Below are positions 9,254 to 17,221 of a DNA stretch of 64,000 bases, piece by piece. Origin of the DNA: Mesobacillus jeotgali (GTDB taxonomy: Bacteria > Bacillota > Bacilli > Bacillales > Cytobacillaceae). Below the pieces are notes generated by a model. It was given only the letters and a program-made list of their open reading frames with translations. It was not told the DNA's origin and made no database searches. Position numbers and translations under genes: made by a program. Within the stretch, counting starts at the first letter, position 1. Each line of letters opens with the position of its first letter. Location of the stretch: NCBI RefSeq assembly GCF_900166585.1, contig NZ_FVZC01000008.1, positions 682,001 through 746,000 of the forward strand. The letters run 5' to 3'.

Positions 9254-9634
9254 ATGAATACACCAAAAGATTTGCGTTATTCTGCGGAACACGAATGGGT
9301 AAAAGTTGAAGGAGAAAAGGTTCGTATTGGCATTACTGATTTTGCACAATCAGAGCTTGGCGACATCGTGTTCGTCGAACTTCCAGAAGTGGGAGACGAA
9401 ATCACGCTTGATCAGCCTTTCGGAAGTGTTGAATCAGTTAAAACAGTTTCCGAACTATATGCCCCAGTAAGCGGCAAAGTAGTGGAAATCAACGAAGAGC
9501 TGAACGACAGTCCGGAATTCGTTAACGAATCTCCATATGAAAAAGCGTGGATGATTACAGTTGAACTATCAGACAGCAGTGAAGTAGAAAAACTTATGAC
9601 ATCTGAGAAATACGAAGAAATGATTAAAGAATAA
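9254..9634 (+). CDS. gcvH: Glycine cleavage system H protein
   Basis: GcvH carries the lipoyl arm that shuttles the aminomethyl group in glycine cleavage. In Bacillus it is also the relay on which octanoyl and lipoyl groups are assembled before transfer to 2-oxoacid dehydrogenases. The 126-residue length is normal. The modification site Lys63 sits in the canonical [15 protein letters not shown] turn. GGAGGG precedes the ATG. It stands apart from the P and T proteins, as in B. subtilis, which fits the relay role. LipA, which acts on this protein, is encoded at 37.3 kb. Confidence 0.96.
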   Translation: MNTPKDLRYSAEHEWVKVEGEKVRIGITDFAQSELGDIVFVELPEVGDEITLDQPFGSVESVKTVSELYAPVSGKVVEINEELNDSPEFVNESPYEKAWMITVELSDSSEVEKLMTSEKYEEMIKE

Positions 9635-9644
9635 GACCCGACAG

Positions 9645-9668
9645 CGCCTTGAGCAATCAAGGCGTTTT
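9645..9668 (+). terminator. Terminator after gcvH
   Basis: CGCCTTGA and TCAAGGCG form a perfect 8-bp stem with a GCAA loop and a short T run. Confidence 0.85.
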
Positions 9669-9765
9669 AATTTTGCTCTTTGTAAAACTCCTTCATTTTT
9701 CCATCACTTCATTCCATCAGTTCGGACAAACTAATGTTAACGACTATTTAAAAAGGGTGAAAATC

Positions 9766-10005
9766 ATGACACTGAACCAGCAAAAACTTGATGTCACAGA
9801 CAGGGTGACAGGAAAACTGGAGAATGGACAGATTCAGCTTTACATCGAGAATGAACCTATTGGACAAATCAAGCTTCCTGAAGACATCAAGCTGGAACTG
9901 GAGCATCACTACGTAGCAGAACAGAATAAGATTTACCAGCATGTATCAGTGCCTGACCAATCAGAGGCTCGGTACACTGATTGTGACGAAGGCGGCTGGT
10001 GTTAA
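9766..10005 (+). CDS. yusG: YusG-like small protein (DUF2553)
   Basis: This 79-residue protein of unknown function matches the position and sequence pattern of B. subtilis YusG. It has an all-beta look (VTDRVTGKLENGQIQLYIEN) followed by a short helix, and ends in a Cys-containing tail, DCDEGGWC. The ATG at 9766 is chosen because AAAAGGGTG precedes it; a longer in-frame version from 9649 would run through the gcvH terminator. It stands between gcvH and yusF with its own terminator. No signal peptide or membrane segment is visible. Function cannot be assigned. Confidence 0.75.
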   Translation: MTLNQQKLDVTDRVTGKLENGQIQLYIENEPIGQIKLPEDIKLELEHHYVAEQNKIYQHVSVPDQSEARYTDCDEGGWC

Positions 10006-10013
10006 CAAGCATG

Positions 10014-10042
10014 AACAGCGGCCAGCCAAGCCGCTGTTTTTA
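10014..10042 (+). terminator. Terminator after yusG
   Basis: AACAGCGG pairs with CCGCTGTT and is followed by T-rich sequence. Confidence 0.8.
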
Positions 10043-10213
10043 TTTTCACCCTAAACCGGTCTCACATTGACCAGGTTCACTATAGACTTAATCTTTGCAA
10101 TCTTTCCCATAAAAAGTAACAATAGATTTATACAAGTTAAACAGCACAATTTATTTAATAATGTTTATAATGATGTAAAGCAATTATTTTCTGGTGCATA
10201 GGTGGTTATGGCG

Positions 10214-10564
10214 ATGGACGAAAATCACAAGGTGATCATAGTAGAGGGTTCGTCAGATAAAAAGAAAGTACAGACCGTGCTAAAGGAACCTGTGGAAATC
10301 ATTTGTACGAATGGTACGATTGGCGTTTCAAAGCTTGATGAGCTGATTGATTCGCTTTTTGATAAAGATGTTTATATCCTGGTGGATGCAGATGCATCAG
10401 GGGAAAAGCTGAGGAAGCAATTCAAAAGGGAATTTCCTGAAGCAAGCCATCTATACATTGACAGAATGTACCGGGAAGTGGCGACAGCACCGGAAAATCA
10501 TCTTGCTACAGTTCTAATCGGAGCAAATATAGATGTTCATGCAGAGTACTTAGAAAAAGGATGA
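10214..10564 (+). CDS. yusF: TOPRIM-domain protein YusF
   Basis: This 116-residue protein is a stand-alone TOPRIM domain. It shows the conserved Glu in IIVEGSSDK (Glu11) and the DxD pair in LVDADASG (Asp58, Asp60) that bind magnesium in primases, topoisomerases and maturase nucleases. RNase M5 and other short TOPRIM proteins share the layout, so a nuclease role on RNA or DNA is plausible but unproven. The start at 10214 has AGGTGG 8 bp upstream; ATG 10208 and GTG 10202 are too close to it. It is followed 6 bp later by yusE, so the two are probably co-transcribed. Confidence 0.85.
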   Translation: MDENHKVIIVEGSSDKKKVQTVLKEPVEIICTNGTIGVSKLDELIDSLFDKDVYILVDADASGEKLRKQFKREFPEASHLYIDRMYREVATAPENHLATVLIGANIDVHAEYLEKG

Positions 10565-10570
10565 CTGTAG

Positions 10571-10888
10571 ATGGAAGACTGGTCCAAAACAGATATCGAA
10601 GCATTTAGTGAAGAAAAGCAAACAGGGTATCTATACTTTTATACACCCATGTGCGGAACATGTCAGGTAGCCAGCAAAATGCTGTCGGTAGTGGAACAGC
10701 TCCTGCCTGACCTGCCATCCGGGAAAGCCGACTTGAACTACCTTCCAGAAATGGCAGAACGATTTGAAATTGAAAGTGTCCCATGTCTGATTGTCTTTAG
10801 TGATGGAGAGATACAAGAAAAGATCTATGCCTTTCAATCTGTTCCGTATCTATTTGAAAAACTGAAAGAATTGAGTGAACAATTATAA
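10571..10888 (+). CDS. yusE: Thioredoxin-like protein YusE
   Basis: This 105-residue protein has a thioredoxin fold with a CGTC active site at Cys28-Cys31 (FYTPMCGTCQVASKML) and the cis-Pro segment ESVPCLIVFSDGE. An extra Cys directly follows the cis-Pro. No signal peptide is present, so it acts in the cytoplasm. It forms a two-gene unit with yusF. Its stop codon overlaps the first base pairs of the 17-bp hairpin sequence that flanks the IS1182 insertion. The hairpin copy on this side has lost its T-tract, so transcripts may now read into the element. Confidence 0.88.
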   Translation: MEDWSKTDIEAFSEEKQTGYLYFYTPMCGTCQVASKMLSVVEQLLPDLPSGKADLNYLPEMAERFEIESVPCLIVFSDGEIQEKIYAFQSVPYLFEKLKELSEQL

Positions 10889-10903
10889 ACGGCATTGCCG
10901 TTT
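10887..10903. repeat. Left 17-bp direct repeat flanking the IS
   Basis: AAACGGCATTGCCGTTT occurs here and again at 12641-12657. It is self-complementary (AAACGGCA/TGCCGTTT) and looks like the stem of the original yusE terminator. Confidence 0.85.
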
Positions 10904-10915
10904 CAGTTTGTAGAC

Positions 10916-10954
10916 AAAAGGGATTCGGAATGCTCTCATTCCGAACCCCTTTTT
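10916..10954. terminator. Bidirectional hairpin inside the left end of the IS
   Basis: AAAAGGGATTCGGAATG pairs with CATTCCGAACCCCTTTT around a CTCT loop. A-tract and T-tract flank the stem, so it could terminate transcription both ways and shield the transposase from outside transcripts. Confidence 0.8.
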
Positions 10955-11002
10955 GGATCTCATCGGATTTTTCAAAGGAAATAGACTCTATTTGCTATAC
11001 TT

Positions 11003-12361
11003 TTAGGCCATTTTTGGACTTCTCCATGTCCAGTTGGCCATCTTCTTCAGGTTCAAGGCAGCGAAAGTAAGCATCGCCTGCATCGACAATTTTTTAAGCC
11101 CCCTCAGGGTTGTCCAACGCATGCCATGCTTTTCTTTTGCATCTGCGAATACACGCTCAATGGTTTCCTTGCGCTTCGCATAGATTTGTTTTACTTCTGG
11201 TGTATGCCTTAAGTGATCCGCCTCTTCCACATACTCCTGCCAGATATGGCGCGTTACCACCTTTTGGTGGTCTTTGCTTTCTGTGCATTGCCCTAAAAAC
11301 GGGCAGGTTGCGCAGATCTGTTTGGGGGATTTATATTCACGATATCCCTCTTTCGTTGTGGTCGAATACTTTAGGACCTCACCGGCAGGACACAAGTAAC
11401 AGTCGAAAAATTCGTCATACACATATTCATATTTGCGGAAAAAGCCATCCTTCGTCCGTGGTCGGGTATAAGGCAAAGCAGGGGTCATTTCGTTTTCCAT
11501 CAGAAACTTCGTAATAGCTGGAGTTTTATAGGCTGCATCTGCCGCAACGGCATTAGGCTTTCCAACTTTCTCTATCACTTGTTCTACCATTGGCTCAAGG
11601 ATCAGGCTGTCATGCGTATTCCCAGGTGTCACGATGGTTCCCAAAACAAATCCATTCCGATCTGATGCCGCATGGAAAGAGTAGGCAAACTGCTTTGTTC
11701 GCTCGTCCTTGACGTAGTATCCACTCTCAGGATCGGTCGTGCTTTCCTTGATTTCCTTCGTTTCTTCCTTCTCGAATTTATCGGGAGGAAAAGGTTTCTT
11801 CCCGTGGTCTTCTCGATCCTGATTGATCTCTTCCTGGAGTTTCTCTTGATACACCCGTGTTTCCTTTCGCACCACTTTCTTCTGGAATTTATTCTTATTC
11901 GCACTTGCTTTTACATGGGTTGAATCAATAAAGACATGTTCAGCACTAATAAGTTTCTTATCCGCTGCGGTCTTAAGAATTCGATAGAAGATCTGTTCAA
12001 ACAAATCGGTGTCTTTAAAACGGCGTTCGTAATTCTTCCCGAAGGTGGAGAAATGGGGCACTTTATCATGGAATCCATAACCCAAAAACCAGCGGTAGGC
12101 CATGTTCGTTTCTACTTCGGCAATGGTCTGGCGCATGGAGCGGATGCCAAAGGTATATTGAATGAAGCTGAGCTTAATTAGAATCACAGGGTCAATGCTT
12201 GGGCGACCTACTTCGGAATACACATCCTTCACCAAATCATAGATGAAAGAAAAATCAAGGGCTGCTTCCATCTTACGGACTAAATGGTCCTGAGGAACCA
12301 GTTGGTCTAAAGCAACCATCTCTAATTGATCTCGTTGGATTGGATTATTTTTCGAAAGCAT
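11003..12361 (-). CDS. IS1182-family transposase
   Basis: This DDE transposase catalyses movement of the element. The N-terminal part (PIQRDQLEMVALDQLVPQDHLVRKM, then VGRPSIDPVILIKLSFIQY) is the conserved IS1182/DUF772 entry domain. A catalytic core follows with VFIDSTHVKA and AADAAYKTPA. A Cys-rich linker (CYLCPAG, CATCPFLGQC) precedes the C-terminal DDE motif (KRKETIERVFADAKEKHGMRWTTLRG). At 452 residues it is full length with no internal stop. ATG 12361 is chosen because GAGGTG lies at proper spacing; GTG 12370 and ATG 12367 are too close to that site. Confidence 0.92.
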   Translation of the reverse strand: MLSKNNPIQRDQLEMVALDQLVPQDHLVRKMEAALDFSFIYDLVKDVYSEVGRPSIDPVILIKLSFIQYTFGIRSMRQTIAEVETNMAYRWFLGYGFHDKVPHFSTFGKNYERRFKDTDLFEQIFYRILKTAADKKLISAEHVFIDSTHVKASANKNKFQKKVVRKETRVYQEKLQEEINQDREDHGKKPFPPDKFEKEETKEIKESTTDPESGYYVKDERTKQFAYSFHAASDRNGFVLGTIVTPGNTHDSLILEPMVEQVIEKVGKPNAVAADAAYKTPAITKFLMENEMTPALPYTRPRTKDGFFRKYEYVYDEFFDCYLCPAGEVLKYSTTTKEGYREYKSPKQICATCPFLGQCTESKDHQKVVTRHIWQEYVEEADHLRHTPEVKQIYAKRKETIERVFADAKEKHGMRWTTLRGLKKLSMQAMLTFAALNLKKMANWTWRSPKMA

Positions 12362-12438
12362 CTTCATCACCTCAAGCGTTATATGTATCTATTTTAAAAG
12401 AGACTTATGGTTAGTTCCACACTAAGTTGAGGAATCCT

Positions 12439-12570
12439 GTTGATTGAAGTGGAAGGCGCGTAGACTCCTGCGGGATCAGACGGACAGGTGAGACCCCGCA
12501 GACGCCAACGGCGGCGAGGAGGCTCAGCGCCGGCCCCGCGGAAAGCGAAGCGCCTGGAACGGAAATCAAC
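12439..12570. repeat. 132-bp GC-rich palindromic repeat inside the IS
   Basis: This segment begins GTTGATT and ends AATCAAC, giving terminal inverted repeats. Internally, GACTCCTGCGGG pairs with CCCGCAG-type sequence, and GAGGAGGCTC, GCCCCGCGGAAAGCG and GGAACGG blocks follow. Its GC content is far above the rest of the element. The same kind of sequence is known as a dispersed intergenic repeat in Bacillaceae (recalled, not searched). It lies between the transposase start and the right inverted repeat, so the IS either acquired it or evolved with it. Confidence 0.75.
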
Positions 12571-12640
12571 GGCCCCATTCCAGCACAAACCAAAAAGACT
12601 GTAGACAAGCTCGATCTCCATCAAGTTTGTCTACAGTCTG

Positions 12641-12668
12641 AAACGGCATTGCCGTTTTTTTTTTTGTC
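12641..12668 (+). terminator. Right direct repeat: displaced yusE terminator with T-tract
   Basis: The second AAACGGCATTGCCGTTT copy (12641-12657) is followed by an uninterrupted run of T, giving a complete rho-independent terminator. This was probably the original end of the yusF-yusE transcript before the insertion. Confidence 0.8.
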
Positions 12669-12714
12669 TGAATAAGGCCAATTAGTGCCTATAAATTCTT
12701 TAGAAAATGCCGGT

Positions 12715-13288
12715 CCTATATAGAAAGAATCTAAAGCCTAAATGATGGTGAAGCGCCTAAAAAGGTCACATAGAAAGAATCTATAAGCCCAAATGATGGT
12801 GAAGTGTCTAAAAAGGTCACATAGAAGGAATCTATAAGCCCAAATGATGGTGAAGCGCCTAAAAAGGTCACATAGAAAGATTCTATAAGCCCAAATGATG
12901 GTGAAGCGCCTAAAAAGGTCACATAGAAAGAATCTATAAGCCCAAATGATGGTGAAGTGCCTAAAAAGGTCACATAGAAAGAATCTATAAGCCCGAATGA
13001 TGATGAAGTGTCTAAAAAGGTCACATAGAAGGAATCTATAAGCCCAAATGATGATGAAGTGTCTAAAAAGGTCACATAGAAGGAATCTATAAGCCCATAT
13101 GATGATGAAGTGCCTAAAAAGGTCACATAGAACCATTCTATAGGCCATGATTGAGGTTTTGAGCCCAAAAGGTCACATAAAATCATTCTATAGGCCTTAA
13201 TTGAAGCTGTTGAGCCCAAAAGGTCACATAGAACCATTCTATTGGCCCTAAGTGAGTCTGTTGAACCTAAAAGGTCCCATAGAAAACA
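12715..13288. repeat. 51-bp intergenic tandem array, about 11 units (array B)
   Basis: The box AAAAAGGTCACATAGAA followed by TCTATAAGCCC and ATGATGGTGAAG recurs every 51 bp. The first eight units are nearly identical and the last three (from about 13120) are diverged. Each unit carries an ATAGA-TCTAT inverted pair. Because 51 is a multiple of three, long minus-strand frames stay open, but they have no ribosome site and simply repeat 17 residues. The array fills the gap between the IS and the MFS gene. Confidence 0.95.
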
Positions 13289-13353
13289 TTTACATTTCGT
13301 GCCGCATACACTATATTTAGAGTATCGAAATAAACGAGGGGCGAAATAATATA

Positions 13354-14619
13354 ATGGCTCTTTATCAGGAATGGGCAAACCAAATTAAAAGCTACAATCG
13401 AAACATAAAATTGACCTTTCTGGCAAATATCCTCACGCAAATCGGACTGGGGATTTTTATGGTGATCTATAATTTTTACATACGAGAACTGGGATTCAAT
13501 GAGCTGGTAAATGGCAAAGTGATCTCGATGACAGCTCTCGCGACAGCTCTCGTGCTCATTCCAGCTGGGATTTTAAGTGACAGGGCCGGCAGAAAAAAGT
13601 TAATGCTGTTTGGAGCTGTATCTACGGGTCTTATTCTATTTACAAGGAGCATGGTTGATACTCAAGCTTTATTGATTTTTTTTGCTTTTGGAACTGGTTT
13701 GGCGTCCGCTTTCATTCAGGTGTCCATCATTCCGTGGCTGGCGGAAAACTCCCTTCCCGAACAACGTGTTCATCTTTTTAGCATTCATTTTGCGGCAATG
13801 ACGGCAGCTAATGTTGTGGGAAGTCTTTTGGGCGGAGTTCTTACGGACTTGTTCTCTATATCACTTCCTGCATTAGACAGTATCCGCTATACACTGATAG
13901 TCGGTTCAGGATTGTTTTTGTCCGCCCTTCTTCCTATTTCCCGGTTAAGAGAGGTTCGGAGAGGAAAACAGGAAAACGGAAAGCTGATGGAAATTAAAAA
14001 AGGCATTATAAACAAAGCTAGCTTTAAAATCATTCTGCTATTTGCCGTGGCGCAGCTGATGATTGGCTTTGGAGCAGGATTAGTCATTCCCTACTTGAAT
14101 CTCTACTTTGCCGACAGATTCATGGCATCAAATTCACTTATCGGTCTTGTCATTTCGCTTGGACAGGGAGCAACGGCATTAGCGATGATTATTGGGCCAA
14201 TCGTTGTCCGCAGGCTTGGTGAAGTCAGGGCGGTAGTGGTTTTACAAATGCTTTCCCTTCCATTTCTGCTGCTAACTGCTTACACTCAACATTTTTGGCT
14301 GGCCGCACTGGGTTTTTTATTTAGGCAGGCACTTATGAACGCTGGCAACCCGATTCAAATGTCATTAATGATGTCGAAGGTTGATGATTCGATGAAAGGA
14401 TTGGCCAACTCTGTGAATCAAATGGTATTTAATCTGGGATGGGCGGTCATGGGTCCAGTCTCGACTGGTATCGTCTTGAAATACGGTTCGTATTGGGGAT
14501 ATGCATCCGTATTCACGATCACCGCGGGCCTTTATTTAGTGGGATCAACCTACTTTTATCTTGTATTCAGGAGGATGGATAAAACAAAATCCGTCATCGC
14601 GTCCACTAAAACCGCTTAA
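13354..14619 (+). CDS. MFS transporter, probably drug or metabolite exporter
   Basis: This 421-residue protein has about 12 hydrophobic segments in two halves. The signature loop between segments 2 and 3 reads GILSDRAGRKKLMLFG, the MFS motif A. A charged cytoplasmic loop (LREVRRGKQENGKLMEIKKG) separates the halves at about residues 200-215. The second-half equivalent of motif A is weak. Substrate is unknown; the family contains many drug and sugar-efflux proteins. GAGGGG lies about 13 bp before the ATG, longer than usual. It is not part of the B. subtilis yus order, so it is likely an insertion in this lineage. A terminator follows. Confidence 0.85.
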   Translation: MALYQEWANQIKSYNRNIKLTFLANILTQIGLGIFMVIYNFYIRELGFNELVNGKVISMTALATALVLIPAGILSDRAGRKKLMLFGAVSTGLILFTRSMVDTQALLIFFAFGTGLASAFIQVSIIPWLAENSLPEQRVHLFSIHFAAMTAANVVGSLLGGVLTDLFSISLPALDSIRYTLIVGSGLFLSALLPISRLREVRRGKQENGKLMEIKKGIINKASFKIILLFAVAQLMIGFGAGLVIPYLNLYFADRFMASNSLIGLVISLGQGATALAMIIGPIVVRRLGEVRAVVVLQMLSLPFLLLTAYTQHFWLAALGFLFRQALMNAGNPIQMSLMMSKVDDSMKGLANSVNQMVFNLGWAVMGPVSTGIVLKYGSYWGYASVFTITAGLYLVGSTYFYLVFRRMDKTKSVIASTKTA

Positions 14620-14656
14620 TCACTGTATTTCTTTGGATATATTTCTCGGGAAATGA

Positions 14657-14696
14657 AAGACAATGGCGAATTATCATCCGGCATTGTCTTTTTTTA
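14657..14696 (+). terminator. Terminator after the MFS gene
   Basis: GACAATG pairs with CATTGTC across a 16-nt loop, followed by seven T. Confidence 0.75.
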
Positions 14697-14801
14697 TGTT
14701 TGTTATGGTGATAAATGTTTTTATTCAAAGTATTTGTCGAAGGATTACAACAGGTTATTCCCTTGCGAAAAAGAATATGTAAGGTAAGGGAGTTGAATGT
14801 C

Positions 14802-15143
14802 ATGCGGGAAGATATGAATTATTTTTCGAATGTGATCGGTGAGAAGACTCATATACTGCAATTGATCAAAAAGCTTGACCTTTGCTTGAAATTACAGATG
14901 GAACAAGAAGTGGAATACCTTTCATTCAAGGGAGGAAATGTCGAACCTCTTAATAGTAATATCCATTCGCAATTTCAAATTACGATCAGAGGAAATGCTG
15001 AATACCTTGCACAGCTGTTCAGAGGAGAATGCAAACTAAGACAAGGGGTCAGGTGGGGCTATTTTACAATAGAAGATGCGCCGTTTAGAGATTTGCTGCT
15101 TCTAGAGTCCATATTCTATCTTGCAAGACCGATATCTGCTTAA
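14802..15143 (+). CDS. yusD: YusD-like protein, SCP2-type fold suspected
   Basis: This 113-residue protein of unknown function sits where yusD lies in B. subtilis. The middle segment, FQITIRGNAEYLAQLFRGECKLRQGVRWGYFTIEDAP, has the strand-helix pattern with an ITIRG-type core seen in SCP2 sterol-carrier domains, which bind lipids; that is a resemblance, not proof. ATG 14802 is chosen for AAGGGAG 8 bp upstream; an extended frame from 14715 has no good site. No signal peptide is present. It is immediately upstream of the methionine genes but is separated from them by the S-box promoter. Confidence 0.7.
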   Translation: MREDMNYFSNVIGEKTHILQLIKKLDLCLKLQMEQEVEYLSFKGGNVEPLNSNIHSQFQITIRGNAEYLAQLFRGECKLRQGVRWGYFTIEDAPFRDLLLLESIFYLARPISA

Positions 15144-15169
15144 AATTTTATCTGAAAACTCAAAATATA

Positions 15170-15199
15170 TTGACCTATTTCATCAAATGGTGATATTAT
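15170..15199 (+). promoter_or_regulatory. SigA-type promoter of the metY S-box
   Basis: TTGACC (15170-15175) and TATTAT (15194-15199) with an 18-bp spacer lie about 35 bp before the riboswitch. Confidence 0.7.
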
Positions 15200-15231
15200 C
15201 ACTTTAACGCAATAAAAAACAAACCAAACTG

Positions 15232-15340
15232 AATATTCTTATCCAGAGAGGCGGAGGGACTGGCCCTGTGAAGCCCGGCAACCGGTTTGTAAACACGGTG
15301 CTAATTCCTGCAGAGTATTAACTCTGAAAAGATAAGGAGA
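15232..15340 (+). promoter_or_regulatory. SAM-I (S-box) riboswitch for metY
   Basis: The conserved S-box string is present: CTTATC (P1), AGAGAGGCGGAGGGACTGGCCC, TGAAGCCCGGCAACC, GGTGCTAATTCC, and the closing GATAAG that pairs with the start. S-adenosylmethionine binding should favour the terminator at 15353-15378 and stop metY expression. Confidence 0.95.
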
Positions 15341-15352
15341 GATGATAAATGG

Positions 15353-15378
15353 CCCTCTTCTTAAGAAGAGGGTTTTTT
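15353..15378 (+). terminator. S-box-controlled terminator
   Basis: CCCTCTTCTTAAGAAGAGGG is a perfect 20-bp palindrome followed by six T, placed between the aptamer and metY. Confidence 0.93.
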
Positions 15379-15420
15379 GTATCACCTTTCCATTAATTTT
15401 TCATGATAGGAGAGATGGAG

Positions 15421-16737
15421 ATGGCAAAGGAACAAAAAAACTACAAACTCGAAACGATTGGTGTGCATGGAGGCCAATCACCTGATCCGGTCACTGGGGC
15501 AAGAGCCGTACCGATTTACTCAAGTAATGCATTCCAGTTTGAAAACACAGAACATGCAGCTGATTTATTTGCCCTTAAGGAATCTGGCTATATTTACTCA
15601 AGGATCCATAACCCGACTGTTACAGCCCTCGAGGAAAAGGTCTCCCTGCTTGAAGGTGGTGTCGGTGCGCTAGCTCTGGCCAGCGGCATGTCTGCTATCA
15701 CGATGGCAGTTTTAAACATCGCGCACGCCGGTGATGAGATTGTAGCTGCTTCTAATCTTTATGGAGGGACTTACAATCTATTTGCAGTGACCCTGCCTAA
15801 GTATGGAATCAAAGTCCATCTTGTAGATCCGGAAAATCCTGAGAATTTTAGAAAAGCGATTACACCGAAAACAAAAGCTGTATACGCGGAAACCATCGGA
15901 AATCCTAGTCTTCGAGTCTTGGATATCGAAGCCGTAGCAGATATTGCCCATGAAGCAGGGGTACCATTGATCATTGATAATACTTTTGCGACCCCTTACC
16001 TGTGCAGGCCGATTGAATTTGGTGCAGACATTGTCATACACTCCGCTACCAAATGGCTGCTGGGCAACGGAACTGTAATGGGAGGAATTATTGTAGATGG
16101 TGGCAATTTCGACTGGAAATCACCAAAATTCCCGGGCTTCAATGAGCCAGATTCCAGTTACCACGATATAGTTTATAGTGAAGCAATAGGGGCAGCCGCC
16201 TTTATCGTTAAAGCGAGAGTTCAGCTGCTTCGTGACCTTGGACCGGCAATCAGCCCACAGAGTGCCTTCCAATTCAATCTGGGAATAGAAACTTTACATG
16301 TCCGCATGAAGGAACATGTTGCCAATACCAAGAAAATAGTAGACTATCTTGAGTCGCATCCAGCTGTTACCTGGGTCACCTATCCGGGGGATGACTCCCA
16401 TCCGGATAAGCACCTGGCAGATCGATACCTTCCTAAAGGTGCGGGTTCCGTTGTTGTCTTTGGCATTGAAGGCGGCAGGGAAGCAGGAGCCAAGCTGATC
16501 AACTCACTGGAACTATGGTCACATGTTGCCAATGTTGGTGACGCGAAGAGCCTTGTCATCCATCCTGCAAGCACAACACACCAGCAGCTGGATGCAGAGG
16601 GACTCAAAGCTGCCGGCGTACCGGAGGATTTAATCCGTCTCTCCGTGGGAATTGAGAATAGTGAGGATCTTATTGCGGACCTGGAGCAAGCGATCGAAAA
16701 AGCAACTGGAGTACCGGGAGTGGCAGCAAGAACATAA
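15421..16737 (+). CDS. metY: O-acetylhomoserine sulfhydrylase
   Basis: This PLP enzyme makes homocysteine directly from O-acetylhomoserine and sulfide in methionine synthesis. The 438-residue length and the opening KLETIGVHGGQSPDPVTGARAVPIYSS are typical of MetY rather than the shorter MetB/MetC cystathionine enzymes. The PLP lysine is about Lys211 in HSATKWLLGNG, and SRIHNPT and SLVIHPASTTH are family motifs. ATG 15421 is used because AGGAGA lies 7 bp upstream; ATG 15403 would include that site. It is S-box controlled, so it should be on only when SAM is low. No homoserine acetyltransferase gene is nearby. Confidence 0.93.
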   Translation: MAKEQKNYKLETIGVHGGQSPDPVTGARAVPIYSSNAFQFENTEHAADLFALKESGYIYSRIHNPTVTALEEKVSLLEGGVGALALASGMSAITMAVLNIAHAGDEIVAASNLYGGTYNLFAVTLPKYGIKVHLVDPENPENFRKAITPKTKAVYAETIGNPSLRVLDIEAVADIAHEAGVPLIIDNTFATPYLCRPIEFGADIVIHSATKWLLGNGTVMGGIIVDGGNFDWKSPKFPGFNEPDSSYHDIVYSEAIGAAAFIVKARVQLLRDLGPAISPQSAFQFNLGIETLHVRMKEHVANTKKIVDYLESHPAVTWVTYPGDDSHPDKHLADRYLPKGAGSVVVFGIEGGREAGAKLINSLELWSHVANVGDAKSLVIHPASTTHQQLDAEGLKAAGVPEDLIRLSVGIENSEDLIADLEQAIEKATGVPGVAART

Positions 16738-16776
16738 ATAGCCATTACCTTCCAAAGGTTTTTGAAAATAATTTTA

Positions 16777-16806
16777 TTGACACTCTTTTTTGTTCCGTGC
16801 TACAAT
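16777..16806 (+). promoter_or_regulatory. SigA-type promoter of the metNPQ S-box
   Basis: TTGACA (16777-16782) and TACAAT (16801-16806) with an 18-bp spacer, about 40 bp before the aptamer. Confidence 0.8.
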
Positions 16807-16844
16807 CACACTCGTAACTATAACCGATTGCATAATTTAATAGC

Positions 16845-16965
16845 GTGCTCTTATCAAGAGAGGTGGAGGGAAGTGCCCTATGAAGCCCGGCAACCGTCAG
16901 TAAGCTTGCTTACGTGAAATGGTGCCAATTCACACAAAGCTTATTGCTTTGGCAGATGAGAGAAA
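16845..16965 (+). promoter_or_regulatory. SAM-I (S-box) riboswitch for metNPQ
   Basis: CTCTTATCAAGAGAGGTGGAGG, TGAAGCCCGGCAACC and GGTGCCAATTC are the conserved S-box blocks. The P3 arm is extended here by GTAAGCTTGCTTAC. GATGAGAG closes P1. Together with the terminator at 16985-17016 it should shut off methionine uptake when SAM is plentiful. Confidence 0.95.
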
Positions 16966-16984
16966 GGATACAGCCTACTACTAT

Positions 16985-17016
16985 GCCTTTCTGCTCTTTT
17001 GCAGAAAGGCTTTTTT
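16985..17016 (+). terminator. S-box-controlled terminator
   Basis: GCCTTTCTGC pairs with GCAGAAAGGC around TCTTTT and is followed by six T. Confidence 0.92.
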
Positions 17017-17221
17017 AATGCTTCTCCAGTATCGGAATGGCTGAACAGGATGTTTTTTCCGACTGATGTCCTTGCTGATAATCAGGCAAAACAACAATCT
17101 GGCCCCTTCTTTTAATGAAGTTTGAATTAATTCGCTTAGGGAAAGGGAAACTAGATTGATAAGGTATTTAAGAAGCAATTAACGGTTTTAAAGATTAATC
17201 GGAATGAAGAGGGGGAGTCAA

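Larger units (their letters stand above)
10904..12640 (-). mobile_element. IS1182-family insertion sequence, 1737 bp
   Basis: The element is bounded by inverted repeats CAGTTTGTAGACAAA (10904-10918) and TTTGTCTACAGTCTG (12626-12640), 13 of 15 matching. These are flanked by a 17-bp direct repeat that is itself a hairpin. It holds one full-length transposase on the minus strand, an outward hairpin near the left end and a foreign-looking GC-rich palindromic repeat near the right end. The right terminus can also fold with ACTGTAGACAA at 12599-12609. All parts appear intact, which suggests recent or ongoing activity. Confidence 0.85.

Noticed and set aside
12731..13378. Long minus-strand frames of 215 and 136 residues with 17-residue repeats
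   Set aside because: They exist only because array B has a period divisible by three, lack ribosome sites, and overlap the MFS gene start.
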